A DNA stretch of 64,000 nucleotides from Planctomycetaceae bacterium (GCA_018699955.1 JABISG010000090.1:62001-126000); one strand, 5' to 3'; positions 8,587-17,389 are shown, counted from the stretch's first letter. Notes: generated from the letters alone by a model not told the origin. A program made the numbers and translations.

Positions 8587-9660
8587 TTACTCCCCCCGAT
8601 CGCCAGATGAGTTTGTTGTCGGCGTTGATTTCCTTAGCGGCTTAACGCGAACGTTGCGGAATTGGAATTCCGTCTTCTTGAAGGCGAAAGTCAGGCCGCC
8701 AGTTTTCGGGAAATTCGCGTCGGATTTCAAGTCGATGTCTTTGACAACATCGACACCGTTTTGCCAGATGGTTGCTTTGCCGTCGGCGACGCGGACCTCG
8801 GTGTAGTTCCAGCGACCGGCCGGGTTGTCGGTGTTCTTTGCCGGTTCGGCAGCGAAGCCGACGATGCCGCCGGAACCGTTTTCGAGATCACCCAACCTGA
8901 CCGATGCTTTCTTGAAACCCGCCCCGCGCAGGTTGATTTCGGCCATCGTCGGTTTGTCGGCTTTCCATTCCAGGCGGAGCACATAATCGGAGAGTTTGAG
9001 TCCGGCTGCTTTTTCGGCATCGGGCCACATGTCGGGGTTGCCGAGATACTGCCAGCCGATTTCCTTAATGCGCAGGTTGCGAATCTCCAGCGGTGCGCCT
9101 TCCGCCTGCAGCCCGATGTGGCCGCGCTTGCTTTGAAATTCGGTCCCTTCCCAGGCGAGTTTTCCGTTGCACCAGAACGTGACCGTGTCGCCGACGATGC
9201 GCACGCGCCATTCGTTCCACTCGAACGGTGGATTCTGCAATTCGGGAACCGCTTTCCCCCCCTTCATCTTCCCGCCAAAGAAACGCCCTTCAGCCCCCTT
9301 GGCCAGATTGATCTGATTTGGTCGCACCTTTCGGGCGCTGCGAATGAAAAATCCACTGTTGTACTTTTCGCGCATCGCCCGCCACTGGAAGCGCATGTCG
9401 AAATCGTCGTAATCCCATTGCGTGCCAAGGTGCGGCCCGCCACCCCCGGAGAGTTTGATAATGCCCTCTTCGACTTTCCAGTTGGCTGGCTGCTTTTCAG
9501 GCAGATCGTATCCCCCGCCGAACTGCCAGCCGGAAAAGTCCGTTCCGTAAAACAACGGCACGAAGCCCTCTTTGCGTTCTTCGTCGTTTGGCACTTGTGC
9601 CTGTACGGTCAGCGACATGCCAGCGATCAGAAACAAAGTCGTCGAGAGTCGGCGTTTCAT
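8587..9660 (-). CDS. Exported DUF1080 protein with two beta-sandwich domains
   Basis: This 357-residue protein has a signal peptide (about residues 1-22, ending VQAQ). Residues ~30-205 form a DUF1080 domain (GFVPLFYGTDFSGWQ, 'YNSGFFIRS', 'EWNEWRVRIVGDTVTFWCNG', 'RGHIGLQAEGAPLEIRNL'). DUF1080 is a concanavalin/GH16-like fold, some members of which act on 3-keto-disaccharides. A second, shorter sandwich follows (~residues 210-345, 'AGRWNYTEVRVADGKATIWQNG'), which looks like a divergent duplicate. Probably periplasmic glycan processing or binding; the substrate is unknown. The start was taken at the ATG of the signal peptide (9660) rather than the end of the open frame at 9735. Confidence 0.85.
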   Translation of the reverse strand: MKRRLSTTLFLIAGMSLTVQAQVPNDEERKEGFVPLFYGTDFSGWQFGGGYDLPEKQPANWKVEEGIIKLSGGGGPHLGTQWDYDDFDMRFQWRAMREKYNSGFFIRSARKVRPNQINLAKGAEGRFFGGKMKGGKAVPELQNPPFEWNEWRVRIVGDTVTFWCNGKLAWEGTEFQSKRGHIGLQAEGAPLEIRNLRIKEIGWQYLGNPDMWPDAEKAAGLKLSDYVLRLEWKADKPTMAEINLRGAGFKKASVRLGDLENGSGGIVGFAAEPAKNTDNPAGRWNYTEVRVADGKATIWQNGVDVVKDIDLKSDANFPKTGGLTFAFKKTEFQFRNVRVKPLRKSTPTTNSSGDRGE

Positions 9661-9833
9661 GGCAATTGACCTTTCGCGCGTGGTGTTGAGCGGGGGGCAT
9701 TCAGCATACCGTGACGAAAGAACTTTCGACAGCACGGCAACGCCTCAGCGGTTGGTGGGATTGAATTCACGCTGTCGCGGGTGGTAGCTTGATAGTAAGT
9801 CAGACGATCCGAATTCAACATGAGGAACACACC

Positions 9834-11012
9834 ATGTCACTTTCGCTCAATCGCCGACAGATGTTGGCTTCGACGGGAACCGGCCTGGCGGTGGCCGCGT
9901 TTGGGACGCCGGTGTTCGGCTCGAATGCACCGCAAGCTAAGGTTGCATCGTTGGATGTGATCAGCAAGCAATCGCACCTTTATGGCGGTTGGCCCACGCT
10001 CGCACGGCGAAAGAACGGACAGTTGTGGTTGGTTTGGTCCGGCGGACGCGAGACGCACGTTTGCCCGTTTGGCCGCGTTGAATCGATGACCTCGAACGAC
10101 GATGGCGGGACATGGACCTGGCCACGCGTGCTGCTCGATGCCGACATCGACGACCGCGATGCCGGCGTTCTGGAGACGGCAAAGGGTTCGCTGCTGGTGA
10201 CGTCGTTTTCGTCACTCGCTTATGAAGACACGTTGCGGGCGGCCGAACAGAAGAGCAAATCGGGAAAGCCGGGAGCGTGGTCGTCGGAGAAGCTGGAACG
10301 CTGGGTCTCTGCCCGCGATCGACTGACGGCCGAACAACGCAAGTCACGGCTCGGCGTGTGGATGCTGCGTTCGACTAACGGCGGCATCAGTTTTTCAGCC
10401 CCGTTTCGCTGCCAGGTCAACAGCCCGCACGGACCGGTTCAACTTACCGATGGACGCGTGCTGTACGCAGGCAAGGAATTGTGGCACGGCGAAAACCGCA
10501 TTGGAGTTTGCGAGTCGTTCGACGACGGCCAGACGTGGCGCTGGCTGGCGGCCATTCCCACGCGCCCGGGTGACGATCATCGCAAATATCACGAATTGCA
10601 CGCCGTCGAAGCCAGCGACAAACGATTGATTGTGCACATTCGCAATCACAATAAGAAGAATTCCGGCGAGACGTTGCAGAGCGAATCGGAAGACGGCGGC
10701 AAAACGTGGTCAATGCCTCACTCCATCGGCGTGTGGGGACTGCCATCGCATTTGCTTCGCCTGCGGGACGGCCGACTGTTGATGTCCTACGGCCACCGTC
10801 GCCGCCCGTTCGGAAATCAGGCTCGCATCAGTGCCGATCACGGTCGCACGTGGTCGGAACCGCTGACAATTAGCGGCGACGGAATCGGCGGCGACCTCGG
10901 CTATACCTCGACAGTCGAATTGGCCGACGGTTCACTGCTGAGCATCTGGTACGAGCGAATGAAATCATCGCCACTGGCGGTCCTCAGGCAAGCGCGGTGG
11001 AGCATTGCGTGA
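9834..11012 (+). CDS. Tat-exported sialidase/BNR-repeat family protein
   Basis: This 392-residue protein opens with a twin-arginine signal (SLNRRQMLASTG, hydrophobic stretch to about residue 33). The body has BNR/Asp-box elements: 'SNDDGGTWTWPRV', 'SFDDGQTWRWLA', 'SEDGGKTWSMP' and 'SADHGRTWSEP'. It is probably a six-bladed exo-sialidase-like propeller. Such planctomycete proteins are usually annotated as glycosyl hydrolases, but sialic-acid cleavage is not established, and the canonical Arg triad was not verified. The ATG at 9834 has TGAGGA 7 bases upstream; an upstream frame from 9789 is unlikely. Its neighbour on the same strand is a LarA-family racemase starting about 150 bp downstream. 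Confidence 0.8.
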   Translation: MSLSLNRRQMLASTGTGLAVAAFGTPVFGSNAPQAKVASLDVISKQSHLYGGWPTLARRKNGQLWLVWSGGRETHVCPFGRVESMTSNDDGGTWTWPRVLLDADIDDRDAGVLETAKGSLLVTSFSSLAYEDTLRAAEQKSKSGKPGAWSSEKLERWVSARDRLTAEQRKSRLGVWMLRSTNGGISFSAPFRCQVNSPHGPVQLTDGRVLYAGKELWHGENRIGVCESFDDGQTWRWLAAIPTRPGDDHRKYHELHAVEASDKRLIVHIRNHNKKNSGETLQSESEDGGKTWSMPHSIGVWGLPSHLLRLRDGRLLMSYGHRRRPFGNQARISADHGRTWSEPLTISGDGIGGDLGYTSTVELADGSLLSIWYERMKSSPLAVLRQARWSIA

Positions 11013-11087
11013 CGACGGCACCACGTAACGGATGCACCCATTTCCTATGTCGTCGGTCGGTGCGAGACTGTGCCGCAGCGCACGAGA

Positions 11088-11096
11088 TGCTAGAAT
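11088..11096 (+). promoter_or_regulatory. Extended -10 promoter (TGC-TAGAAT) upstream of the larA-like gene
   Basis: The sequence TGCTAGAAT has the TGn extension joined to a 5/6 match to TATAAT. No good -35 is found 16-18 bp upstream. It lies about 70 bp before the larA-like ATG, in the gap after the sialidase-like gene. The same nine bases occur upstream of the planctomycete cytochrome gene. Confidence 0.4.
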
Positions 11097-11165
11097 GGCG
11101 GCGGCTGGAGAAATTTGCGAGATGAACCGCCTGATTGCGGACACCGATATGACGATGAGGAAGCA

Positions 11166-12437
11166 ATGCGACTGACACTTGATTACGGAAAAACTGGGTT
11201 GGATGTCGAGATTCCCGATGAAAACATCGTCGGGCCGCTGGAGTTGCAGCCGACGGTTCCGCTGGAAAAACCGGCTGAGGCAATTCAAGCCGTGCTTGCG
11301 AACCCGACCGGTTCGGCACCACTGGCAGAGTTGGCGCGAGGAAAGCAATCGGCGTGCATTCTGATTTGTGACATCACCCGTCCCGTGCCGAACGAGTTGC
11401 TGTTGTCGCACATCCTGCCAACGCTGGAAGAGGCGGGAATTCCGCGCGACGAGATTCTCATACTCATCGCCACCGGCCTGCATCGCCCGAACGAAGGCGA
11501 CGAGTTGGTGGAACTTGTGGGAGCGGAGATCGCGGCGAATTACCGCGTCGAGAATCATCACGGCAAAGTTTTCGAAGAGCACACGTCGCTGGGAGACTCA
11601 CCACGCGGCGTTCCCGTTTTCATCGATAGCCGGTACGTCGAGGCCGACCTGAAAATTGCCACCGGTCTCATCGAGCCGCATTTAATGGCCGGGTATTCGG
11701 GCGGCCGAAAGTTGATCTGTCCCGGCATCGCCGCGTTAGAGACGGTTAAGGTTTGGCATGGGCCGCAATTTCTCGAACACCCCAAAGCCGACTGCGGATT
11801 CCTGGACGGCAATCCGGTTCACGAAGAGAACACGGCAATTGCCCGAATGGCGGGCTGCGATTTCATCGTCAACGTCACACTGGACGAGAAGCGGCAGGTA
11901 ACATCGGTAGTGGCCGGCGACATGGAGCAGGCGTTTCTCAAAGGTGTGCAGTTTGTCGAGACGGTGGTGAAAGCCGAAGTTGGCGAACCATGCGATGCGG
12001 TGGTGACATCGTCCGCCGGCTATCCGCTGGACACGACCTTTTACCAGTCGGTCAAAGGTCTCACCGGCGTGCTGCCCATCGTCAAACAGGGCGGGACGAT
12101 TATCATCGCAGCCGGATTAACCGAAGGAATCGGCAGTCCGGAGTTTCAACAGTTGTTCGATGAGAACGATAGCCTCGACGGATTCATGCAGCGTATTTTG
12201 GGAAAAGACTACTTCGTGATGGACCAGTGGCAGTTGGAAGAATTGGCAAAGGTCTGCCGCAAGGCGAAAGTCAAATTCGTCAGCGACGGTCTTCCGGCAG
12301 AAACGCTGAATGGGTTGTTCGTTGAAGCGGCGGAGAGCGTCGAAGCAGCGGTCGCCGACGTACTGACCGAACATGGCGAGAACGCCCGAATTGCCGTCGT
12401 CCCCAAAGGCCCCTACGTCATGCCGGTACTCGCGTAA
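11166..12437 (+). CDS. LarA-family nickel-pincer racemase/epimerase (DUF2088)
   Basis: This 423-residue protein is close to the length of Lactiplantibacillus LarA. Signature elements are present: [20 protein letters not shown] with His106, and [13 protein letters not shown] with His172 and Lys182. These match the pincer-cofactor and catalytic residues His108, His174 and Lys184 of LarA with a constant offset of two. LarA homologues interconvert lactate or other 2-hydroxy acids using a nickel-pincer nucleotide made by LarB, LarC and LarE. None of these maturation genes lies in the window, so they must be elsewhere. With sugar-metabolism neighbours, a sugar-derived hydroxy acid may be the substrate rather than lactate. 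GAGGAAG precedes the ATG. Confidence 0.88.
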   Translation: MRLTLDYGKTGLDVEIPDENIVGPLELQPTVPLEKPAEAIQAVLANPTGSAPLAELARGKQSACILICDITRPVPNELLLSHILPTLEEAGIPRDEILILIATGLHRPNEGDELVELVGAEIAANYRVENHHGKVFEEHTSLGDSPRGVPVFIDSRYVEADLKIATGLIEPHLMAGYSGGRKLICPGIAALETVKVWHGPQFLEHPKADCGFLDGNPVHEENTAIARMAGCDFIVNVTLDEKRQVTSVVAGDMEQAFLKGVQFVETVVKAEVGEPCDAVVTSSAGYPLDTTFYQSVKGLTGVLPIVKQGGTIIIAAGLTEGIGSPEFQQLFDENDSLDGFMQRILGKDYFVMDQWQLEELAKVCRKAKVKFVSDGLPAETLNGLFVEAAESVEAAVADVLTEHGENARIAVVPKGPYVMPVLA

Positions 12438-13032
12438 CGCTTGGTGCAAATGTCCCGCTTCGTTTTCTTGACGCAAAGACGCCAAGCGGCAAAGATTCGC
12501 AAAGAGAATTGAAGAGACGAAACTTTCCATCGCCAGAGGAATTGGCTTCACGGTGATGGCAAGGTCTTGCCTTGGCACCAGCGTTGCCAGATCTGTTTTG
12601 TTCTCTTGCCGATCGTGTATCCGCTTTTCCCCGATGACCTTCTTGGCGGCACTTTGCGCCTTAGCGTCTTTGCGTCAAAACGAAATACTTGACAGTCTTG
12701 TCGTGCGACCAAACACTCCGTGCGAGCAGGATTGAGCTTGCTGTAACTGTTGTGCCGCTTCATCGGGAAACGACGATGAATTGTTCGGCGCCAGCCATCG
12801 GTTTTCAATCGGCAGTTTTTACCGCTTCGTCGCACCTCGGGTTTCACACGCCGCGACGAAGCTGCCGATGGAAATCATACTCACCTCTGGCTGGCATTCC
12901 TCATGTCCGCCAAGCCTGCTGAATTTGTGGCCGGTGCCGATTGCTCCGGTTTCACGGTTCGGCTTGCACCCCCACCTCACATTCGCGATCACACCTCTCC
13001 CCTCATAACGAATTCACAGTCGGAAGGACGCC
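12438..13032. other. 595-bp intergenic region with a diverged inverted repeat and no convincing gene
   Basis: No reading frame here has both a ribosome site and protein-like composition. The main structure is the inverted repeat 12461-12682. After it, 12740-13032 holds the presumed promoter and leader region of the secreted-protein gene, but no strong -35/-10 pair was found. Confidence 0.6.
12461..12682. repeat. Diverged inverted repeat (GACGCAAAGACGCYAAG arms)
   Basis: The left arm starts at 12461, with core GACGCAAAGACGCCAAG at 12470-12486. The right arm is at 12641-12682 and reads CGTTTTGACGCAAAGACGCTAAG on the opposite strand. Arms are about 40 bp and imperfect, with about 150 bp between them. 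There is no transposase. Short 'GCAAAGACGC' elements of this kind are common in environmental bacterial genomes, so it is probably a dispersed non-coding repeat. Confidence 0.6.
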
Positions 13033-14001
13033 ATGCGTGACATCAGAACCATTCTTTCGGCAGGGGTACACGTTCCTCTGGCGATGCTGTTGACAGTCAG
13101 TCTTTTTGCCAGCTCAGCGTCGGCACAGGGAATTGTTCCCGGCACCGGGTACCGCGTCAAAGGAGCCGGCGACAACTTCGAAGACACCAAGTGGACGTTC
13201 ACGCACAACTTCCCCAAGAGCAGTCGCGAGACCGATCAGCAGGTCCGCGAGCCGTACGGTATGTCGAGAAACCAACGGTGGTTTGAAAGTCCGAAGCGCG
13301 GCCAGCCCGATCAATTGCTGCGTGTGACGCCCCCGAAAGGCGGAATTCTCGGCAGCACCGGAGCACTGAAGATGCGGACGCTGAATTCCTACATTCCCGG
13401 ACGAGTGACCGGAAAAAGTGCGCAGGACGATCTGTTGTTCGACGTCGGCTCAGCCGTCGGTGGGACAATTCCCGTCTCCAAGAATCCCAGTGTCGTCGTG
13501 CGGGTTTATCTGCCTCCCTTCGAAAAATGGGAAAACTGCACGGCCACATCGTTCGGATTTCGTAGCGCGGTGATGTCTTCCGCCTGGCAAACAAAAAAAA
13601 GCTTCTTCGGTAGCAAACGATACAAAAAACGGGAGATCTACTTCCCCGGGATCTTCATCCAGTTCAACAGCAAAGGACACCGTGGTGTCGAGGTGGATTC
13701 GGCTTCGTTCATTCTGCGAGGCAATGACTACAACGTCGATTACATGGTCAAAGAGATCAAGCAGACCGGCTGGTGGACGCTGGGAATGTCGTTCACATCC
13801 GATGGCCGTTGTCACTACTACGCCAGTCCCGGTGTCGATAAGTTGACACGAAAAGACCACATGGCATCGCACTTTCCGCAGTCGGTTCAATGCGAACAGT
13901 TTCACACTTACTTCTTCAACATCTGCAATTCCCATGACGGTCAGAAGTGGTCGACCGACTGGATTATCGACGACCCGGCCCTGTACGTGGTCCGCAAATA
14001 G
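13033..14001 (+). CDS. Secreted protein of unknown function
   Basis: This 322-residue protein has a clear signal peptide (hydrophobic core LAMLLTVSLFASSASAQ, cleavage after about residue 32). The mature protein is rich in aromatic and polar residues (NFEDTKWTFTHNFPKSSRE, SRNQRWFESPKRGQPD, 'WWTLGMSFTSDGRCHYYASPG'). That beta-rich pattern suggests a lectin-like or concanavalin-type sandwich, but I recognise no named family. GGAAGG lies 6-7 bases before the ATG. It stands alone after a long intergenic region and is followed by a palindromic repeat. Secretion is well supported; function is unknown. Confidence 0.75.
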   Translation: MRDIRTILSAGVHVPLAMLLTVSLFASSASAQGIVPGTGYRVKGAGDNFEDTKWTFTHNFPKSSRETDQQVREPYGMSRNQRWFESPKRGQPDQLLRVTPPKGGILGSTGALKMRTLNSYIPGRVTGKSAQDDLLFDVGSAVGGTIPVSKNPSVVVRVYLPPFEKWENCTATSFGFRSAVMSSAWQTKKSFFGSKRYKKREIYFPGIFIQFNSKGHRGVEVDSASFILRGNDYNVDYMVKEIKQTGWWTLGMSFTSDGRCHYYASPGVDKLTRKDHMASHFPQSVQCEQFHTYFFNICNSHDGQKWSTDWIIDDPALYVVRK

Positions 14002-14101
14002 TTCAGTCAAAAGACTCATCCGAATTCAGAACACCGCTTATTCGCCTTCGTCGCAGCACGCGACGGAGGCGTTTTTTGTTACACTCCTGGCGAACAACAC
14101 T

Positions 14102-14171
14102 GTAGGGGACGCCGTCCCTGGCGTTCCGCATCGCGCAAAAATCGCGGAACGCCACCGAGGGCATTCCCTAC
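14102..14171. repeat. Imperfect palindrome, 28-bp arms (REP-like)
   Basis: Arms 14102-14129 and 14144-14171 pair imperfectly around a 14-base loop; both contain GTAGGG and GGCGTTCCGC. It lies between the secreted-protein gene and the MDR dehydrogenase gene. It can form a strong hairpin and may end transcription of the upstream gene. The arrangement resembles dispersed REP-type palindromes. Confidence 0.7.
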
Positions 14172-14239
14172 GGAAGATGCGACGCAAGCGGCAGAGCATT
14201 GCGCACCGATTGAAGCAATAGACGGAATTGGGCAATACG

Positions 14240-15235
14240 ATGAGACGACTGATTGTTACCGGGCCGCGCCGTGCGGAATTCGAGGATGTGACAGATCCGG
14301 AATGTCCCCCCGACGGAATACTGGTCCGAGCGCGGTTGACGGCGATTAGTGTGGGAACCGAGATTCGCGTGTTTCGTGCGCAGGCGGTCGATGAGGCCGG
14401 TCAGTTTATGCACGAACGCATTCCGTTCGTCCTGCCCACGGAGAATGGGTACTCGATGGTGGGCGATGTCGTCGCCGTTGGCAAAGAAGTCGCCGATTTC
14501 AACGTGGGCGACCGCGTGTTTACGCCATCGGCCCACAAAGAAATCGACGCCGTCAACAGCCAACTGGCGATCAAGTTGCCAGAGTCGATATCCGACGAAC
14601 AAGCCGTCCTGCTCAATATTCTTGAAGTGGGTCACATTTCACTGCGTCGCGGCAACCCCGCACCGGGCGAAAACGTGGCGGTGGTTGGGCAAGGGGTCAT
14701 CGGTCTGGCCGCTTTGGCCTATGGCCGCGCTTTCGGATTTCGCACGGTGGCGATCGACATCAGCGATGAACGACTGGAAGTCTCGCGACAAATGGGGGCC
14801 GACTTGGCAGTATCACCGAAGCAGGATGGATATGTTGATCGCGTGCAGAAACTGTTCGACGGCGCGGGTGCCGATCTCGTCATCGAAGCGGCTTCACGCT
14901 GGGATGCAATTCAAACATCAATGGATGTTGCCGCTGACGATGCTCGCATTGTTGTCGCCGCCCGACATACCGACTCCCCCGAATTCAATCCTGTCGGACA
15001 CCCTTATCTCGGCAAGAAGTTGACGCTGTTGACGTCTTACGGGTACGCAGCGCCGGGACAACGCTGGGATCGCCATCGTTCCATCGGCCTCACACTCGAA
15101 CTGCTCAAGTCGGGCCGACTGGATATCCAGCCGATGATTACGCACCGCATCAAGGCGGCTTCACTCCCCGACATGTACCGCCGATTGGACGAAGGCGAAC
15201 CGTCGGTCGTCGGCGTCGTTGTACAGTGGGATTGA
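14240..15235 (+). CDS. Zinc-free MDR-superfamily alcohol dehydrogenase-like oxidoreductase
   Basis: This protein of about 331 residues belongs to the medium-chain dehydrogenase/reductase superfamily. The N-terminal catalytic domain has 'VRARLTAISVGTEIRVFR' where zinc enzymes carry the catalytic Cys (GICGSD), and 'ENGYSMVGDVVAVG' where they carry GHE. Both zinc ligands are therefore missing. The Rossmann domain is intact (VVGQGVIGLAALAYGRAFG, followed by AIDISDERL, an acidic residue that favours NAD over NADP). The 'S.GTE' signature also appears in BchC-like and sugar-related MDR enzymes. The ATG at 14240 was chosen; an in-frame TTG at 14228 is possible. Substrate unknown; the DUF1501 gene downstream converges on it. 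Confidence 0.8.
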   Translation: MRRLIVTGPRRAEFEDVTDPECPPDGILVRARLTAISVGTEIRVFRAQAVDEAGQFMHERIPFVLPTENGYSMVGDVVAVGKEVADFNVGDRVFTPSAHKEIDAVNSQLAIKLPESISDEQAVLLNILEVGHISLRRGNPAPGENVAVVGQGVIGLAALAYGRAFGFRTVAIDISDERLEVSRQMGADLAVSPKQDGYVDRVQKLFDGAGADLVIEAASRWDAIQTSMDVAADDARIVVAARHTDSPEFNPVGHPYLGKKLTLLTSYGYAAPGQRWDRHRSIGLTLELLKSGRLDIQPMITHRIKAASLPDMYRRLDEGEPSVVGVVVQWD

Positions 15236-15268
15236 CGATGGCGCGACTCACCTCCCCAAACATCAAAG

Positions 15269-15333
15269 CCTGAAGCGCAAGCGAAGGAGCTTGCTGGCAT
15301 CGCCCTGAAATCATCCTTCGCTTGCGCTTCAGG
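15269..15333. terminator. Perfect 20-bp inverted repeat between convergent genes
   Basis: Arms 15269-15288 and 15314-15333 are perfect reverse complements (core CTGAAGCGCAAGCGAAGG) around a 25-base loop. It sits in the 122-bp gap between the convergent MDR and DUF1501 genes. It is probably a bidirectional terminator or dispersed palindromic repeat; there is no T-run. Confidence 0.7.
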
Positions 15334-15357
15334 ATTCGATGCGCGGCTTACTTTCAT

Positions 15358-16800
15358 TTAGCCTTCGTACAATTCGGTAATCGGTCGGCCCTCGGAAATG
15401 GGGAACCGCCGCGTCAACGCATCGGTGAAGTGGCCGGCGGGATTGATTCCCAATGCCGAAAATATTGTGGCCGTCACGTCCCACGGGCCGAACTTTTGCG
15501 TCGCGGGATACGCGCCGTTGCGGTCGGAAGCACCGACGAGTTTTCCGCGCGAAACACCCCCGCCGGCCATCACGATTGAGTAGACGGCGGCCCAATGTTT
15601 TCGCCCGGGCAAGTTGCCGGCGAAATTGGGTTCGCGCGCCACCAATGGCGCGCGGCCGAATTCGCCCATGCAAATCACCAGAGTTTCATCCAGTAACCCC
15701 CGCGATTCCAGGTCTTCGAGCAGCGCGGAGAAACCAAGGTCGAAACGGGGCAGCAGGTGCTTCTCCAGAGAACTGAAAATGTCGTTGTGCGTGTCCCAGC
15801 CGTAGGAATCCGTCTCGTTCGGCTTGGTGTCCTGGCCTCGGTTCGTGTGATTGAACATCACCGTGATCAATGGAACGCCGGCTTCGACGAGACGACGCGC
15901 CAACAGGCAGGCTTGTCCGGAACGATTGCGGCCATATCGGTCGCGCAACTCGGCTGGTTCGGCCGAAAGATCGAATGCGTTGCGAGTTTCCGGCCGGTCG
16001 AGCATGTCGAACGCTCGACCGTAGAGTTGGCTCATGTCGGCCATTGTTTGGTTTCGCTGTAACCGTCGCGTTTTGTGGTCCAGCGTTTCCACCAACTGCC
16101 GTCGCAGTTCCAGCCGTCTCTTGGAAAGTTCCGGCTGCACTGCAAGACCGGGAAAAGCAACGGAGCCAGCGTTGACGTCGCCAATGACCATCGGATCGAA
16201 TTTTCGCCCCAGCAGTCCACCGTCTTGCCCCGGACCAATCAAAACGGGAACGAGCGCCGGCCCGTTGATATGGACGACCGATTCGACAAACGCCGGCTTG
16301 GGCTTGAGCCGTTTGTAAATCGAACCGTAGCACGGAAGGTCGGTCGCTGTCGGCGGCGGATTCGACGAGCGACGGTTGTGATAGTGTCCCGTCATGCCAA
16401 GATAAAACGCCGAGCCGTGGTCGAGGTCTTCGTGCGACATGCTGCGAATGATCGAATACCGGTCGGCCAATCGGCTCAGGCGCGGCATGTGTTCGCAGAG
16501 GAGAGTTCCCGGCACTGTCGTTTGAACCGGTTGAAACGTTCCGCGAATTTCCAACGGAGCCTGCGGTTTGGGATCCCATGTATCGAGTTGGCTTTGCCCG
16601 CCGCTGGCAAAGACGACAATGACCGATTTCGCACGACCGAATCCGGGGATCGCTGCGGATGACTGATCGTCGGCATGAGCGCGCGCAACCGACGCAGAAG
16701 AAAGCAGTGCTCCCAAGCCGGTTAGTCCGCCGAAGCGCAAGCAGTTGCGGCGGGAAAATTGGTGCGTTGAATTATCGCGATGAAATGCGAATTGCTGCAC
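15358..16800 (-). CDS. Tat-exported DUF1501 family protein
   Basis: This 480-residue protein has a twin-arginine motif (SRRNCLRFGG, Arg17-Arg18) and a hydrophobic stretch to about residue 40. It then has the DUF1501 pattern: 'AKSVIVVFASGGQSQLDTWDPKPQAP', 'MPRLSRLADRYSIIRSMSHEDLDHGSAFYLGMTGHY', a central 'GRNRSGQACLLARRLVEAGVPLITVMF', and 'DETLVICMGEFGRAP'. DUF1501 is an alkaline-phosphatase/sulfatase-like fold that is very abundant in planctomycetes, with no assigned reaction. The start is a GTG with GAGG 8 bases upstream. Unlike the second DUF1501 in this window, it is not paired with a PSCyt1/PSD1 gene. Confidence 0.85.
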   Translation of the reverse strand: MQQFAFHRDNSTHQFSRRNCLRFGGLTGLGALLSSASVARAHADDQSSAAIPGFGRAKSVIVVFASGGQSQLDTWDPKPQAPLEIRGTFQPVQTTVPGTLLCEHMPRLSRLADRYSIIRSMSHEDLDHGSAFYLGMTGHYHNRRSSNPPPTATDLPCYGSIYKRLKPKPAFVESVVHINGPALVPVLIGPGQDGGLLGRKFDPMVIGDVNAGSVAFPGLAVQPELSKRRLELRRQLVETLDHKTRRLQRNQTMADMSQLYGRAFDMLDRPETRNAFDLSAEPAELRDRYGRNRSGQACLLARRLVEAGVPLITVMFNHTNRGQDTKPNETDSYGWDTHNDIFSSLEKHLLPRFDLGFSALLEDLESRGLLDETLVICMGEFGRAPLVAREPNFAGNLPGRKHWAAVYSIVMAGGGVSRGKLVGASDRNGAYPATQKFGPWDVTATIFSALGINPAGHFTDALTRRFPISEGRPITELYEG

Positions 16801-16963
16801 GATAGTTGCCTCAGCCTTGCCGTTCCAGTTGCGTTACTTGAATTTAGCTCGACAGCAATACTTCGGTCAAATGATGCCGACAATGTCGCGCTGCGTTGCT
16901 GATGACTCCGACTGTTCTTACATCAAAGCTTTCTGAAAAAATGATCAGTCTGCAATGTATCAG

Positions 16964-16991
16964 TTGACGTTTCTGTATTGGTTGATAGAAT
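16964..16991 (+). promoter_or_regulatory. Sigma-70-type promoter of the cold-shock gene
   Basis: TTGACG (16964-16969) and TAGAAT (16986-16991) are separated by 16 bp, matching TTGACA and TATAAT at 5/6 each. The predicted start site near 16998 gives a leader of about 73 bases before the ATG, which contains T-rich and AGGA segments. Confidence 0.75.
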
Positions 16992-17070
16992 TTGCAGTTG
17001 CGGAAGATTTGCTTGCCCCTTTTAGTTTTGGGCGTCTCCGCACGGTCTACTTTTTTAGGAATGCGACGCG

Positions 17071-17268
17071 ATGGCAGAAGGCACAATCAAGCGGTTGACA
17101 GACAAGGGTTTTGGATTCATTGACACGGGAACAGGAAAGGACATGTTCTTCCACATGTCGAACCTTGTTGACGTGAGCTACGATGAATTGCAAGAGGGAC
17201 AGCGAGTGTCGTTCGACGAAGGCCAGGGTCCCAAAGGACCGCGGGCCGAGAACGTCAAGGTGATCTGA
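17071..17268 (+). CDS. Cold-shock domain protein (CspA family)
   Basis: This 65-residue protein spans a single cold-shock OB fold. The RNA-binding motifs are RNP1-like KGFGFI (residues 12-17) and RNP2-like MFFHMS (25-30). The fold ends with the usual 'EGQRVSFDEGQGPKGPRAENV' strands. Family members bind single-stranded RNA or DNA and melt mRNA structure at low temperature or in stationary phase. It is about the length of E. coli CspA (70). It is monocistronic, with its own strong promoter and a ~73-base leader. The nearest terminator-like hairpin downstream is 170 bp away (17440-17475). The ribosome site is AGGA about 10 bases upstream. Confidence 0.95.
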   Translation: MAEGTIKRLTDKGFGFIDTGTGKDMFFHMSNLVDVSYDELQEGQRVSFDEGQGPKGPRAENVKVI

Positions 17269-17389
17269 AAAGTTCCCCTTGCACGACCTGGACACCCTCT
17301 GCGAAATAAATACGACGGCTGAGTTTGCGGATGTCTGGACACCTTCGGTGTTATGCTGAGGTTGTCGCCATTGGTGAGTCACCGTGTCG

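Noticed and set aside
8662..9669. Long plus-strand frame (335 codons) opposite the DUF1080 gene
   Set aside because: It lies entirely antisense to a well-supported gene, lacks a ribosome site and has no family pattern. GC-rich third positions create such open antisense frames.
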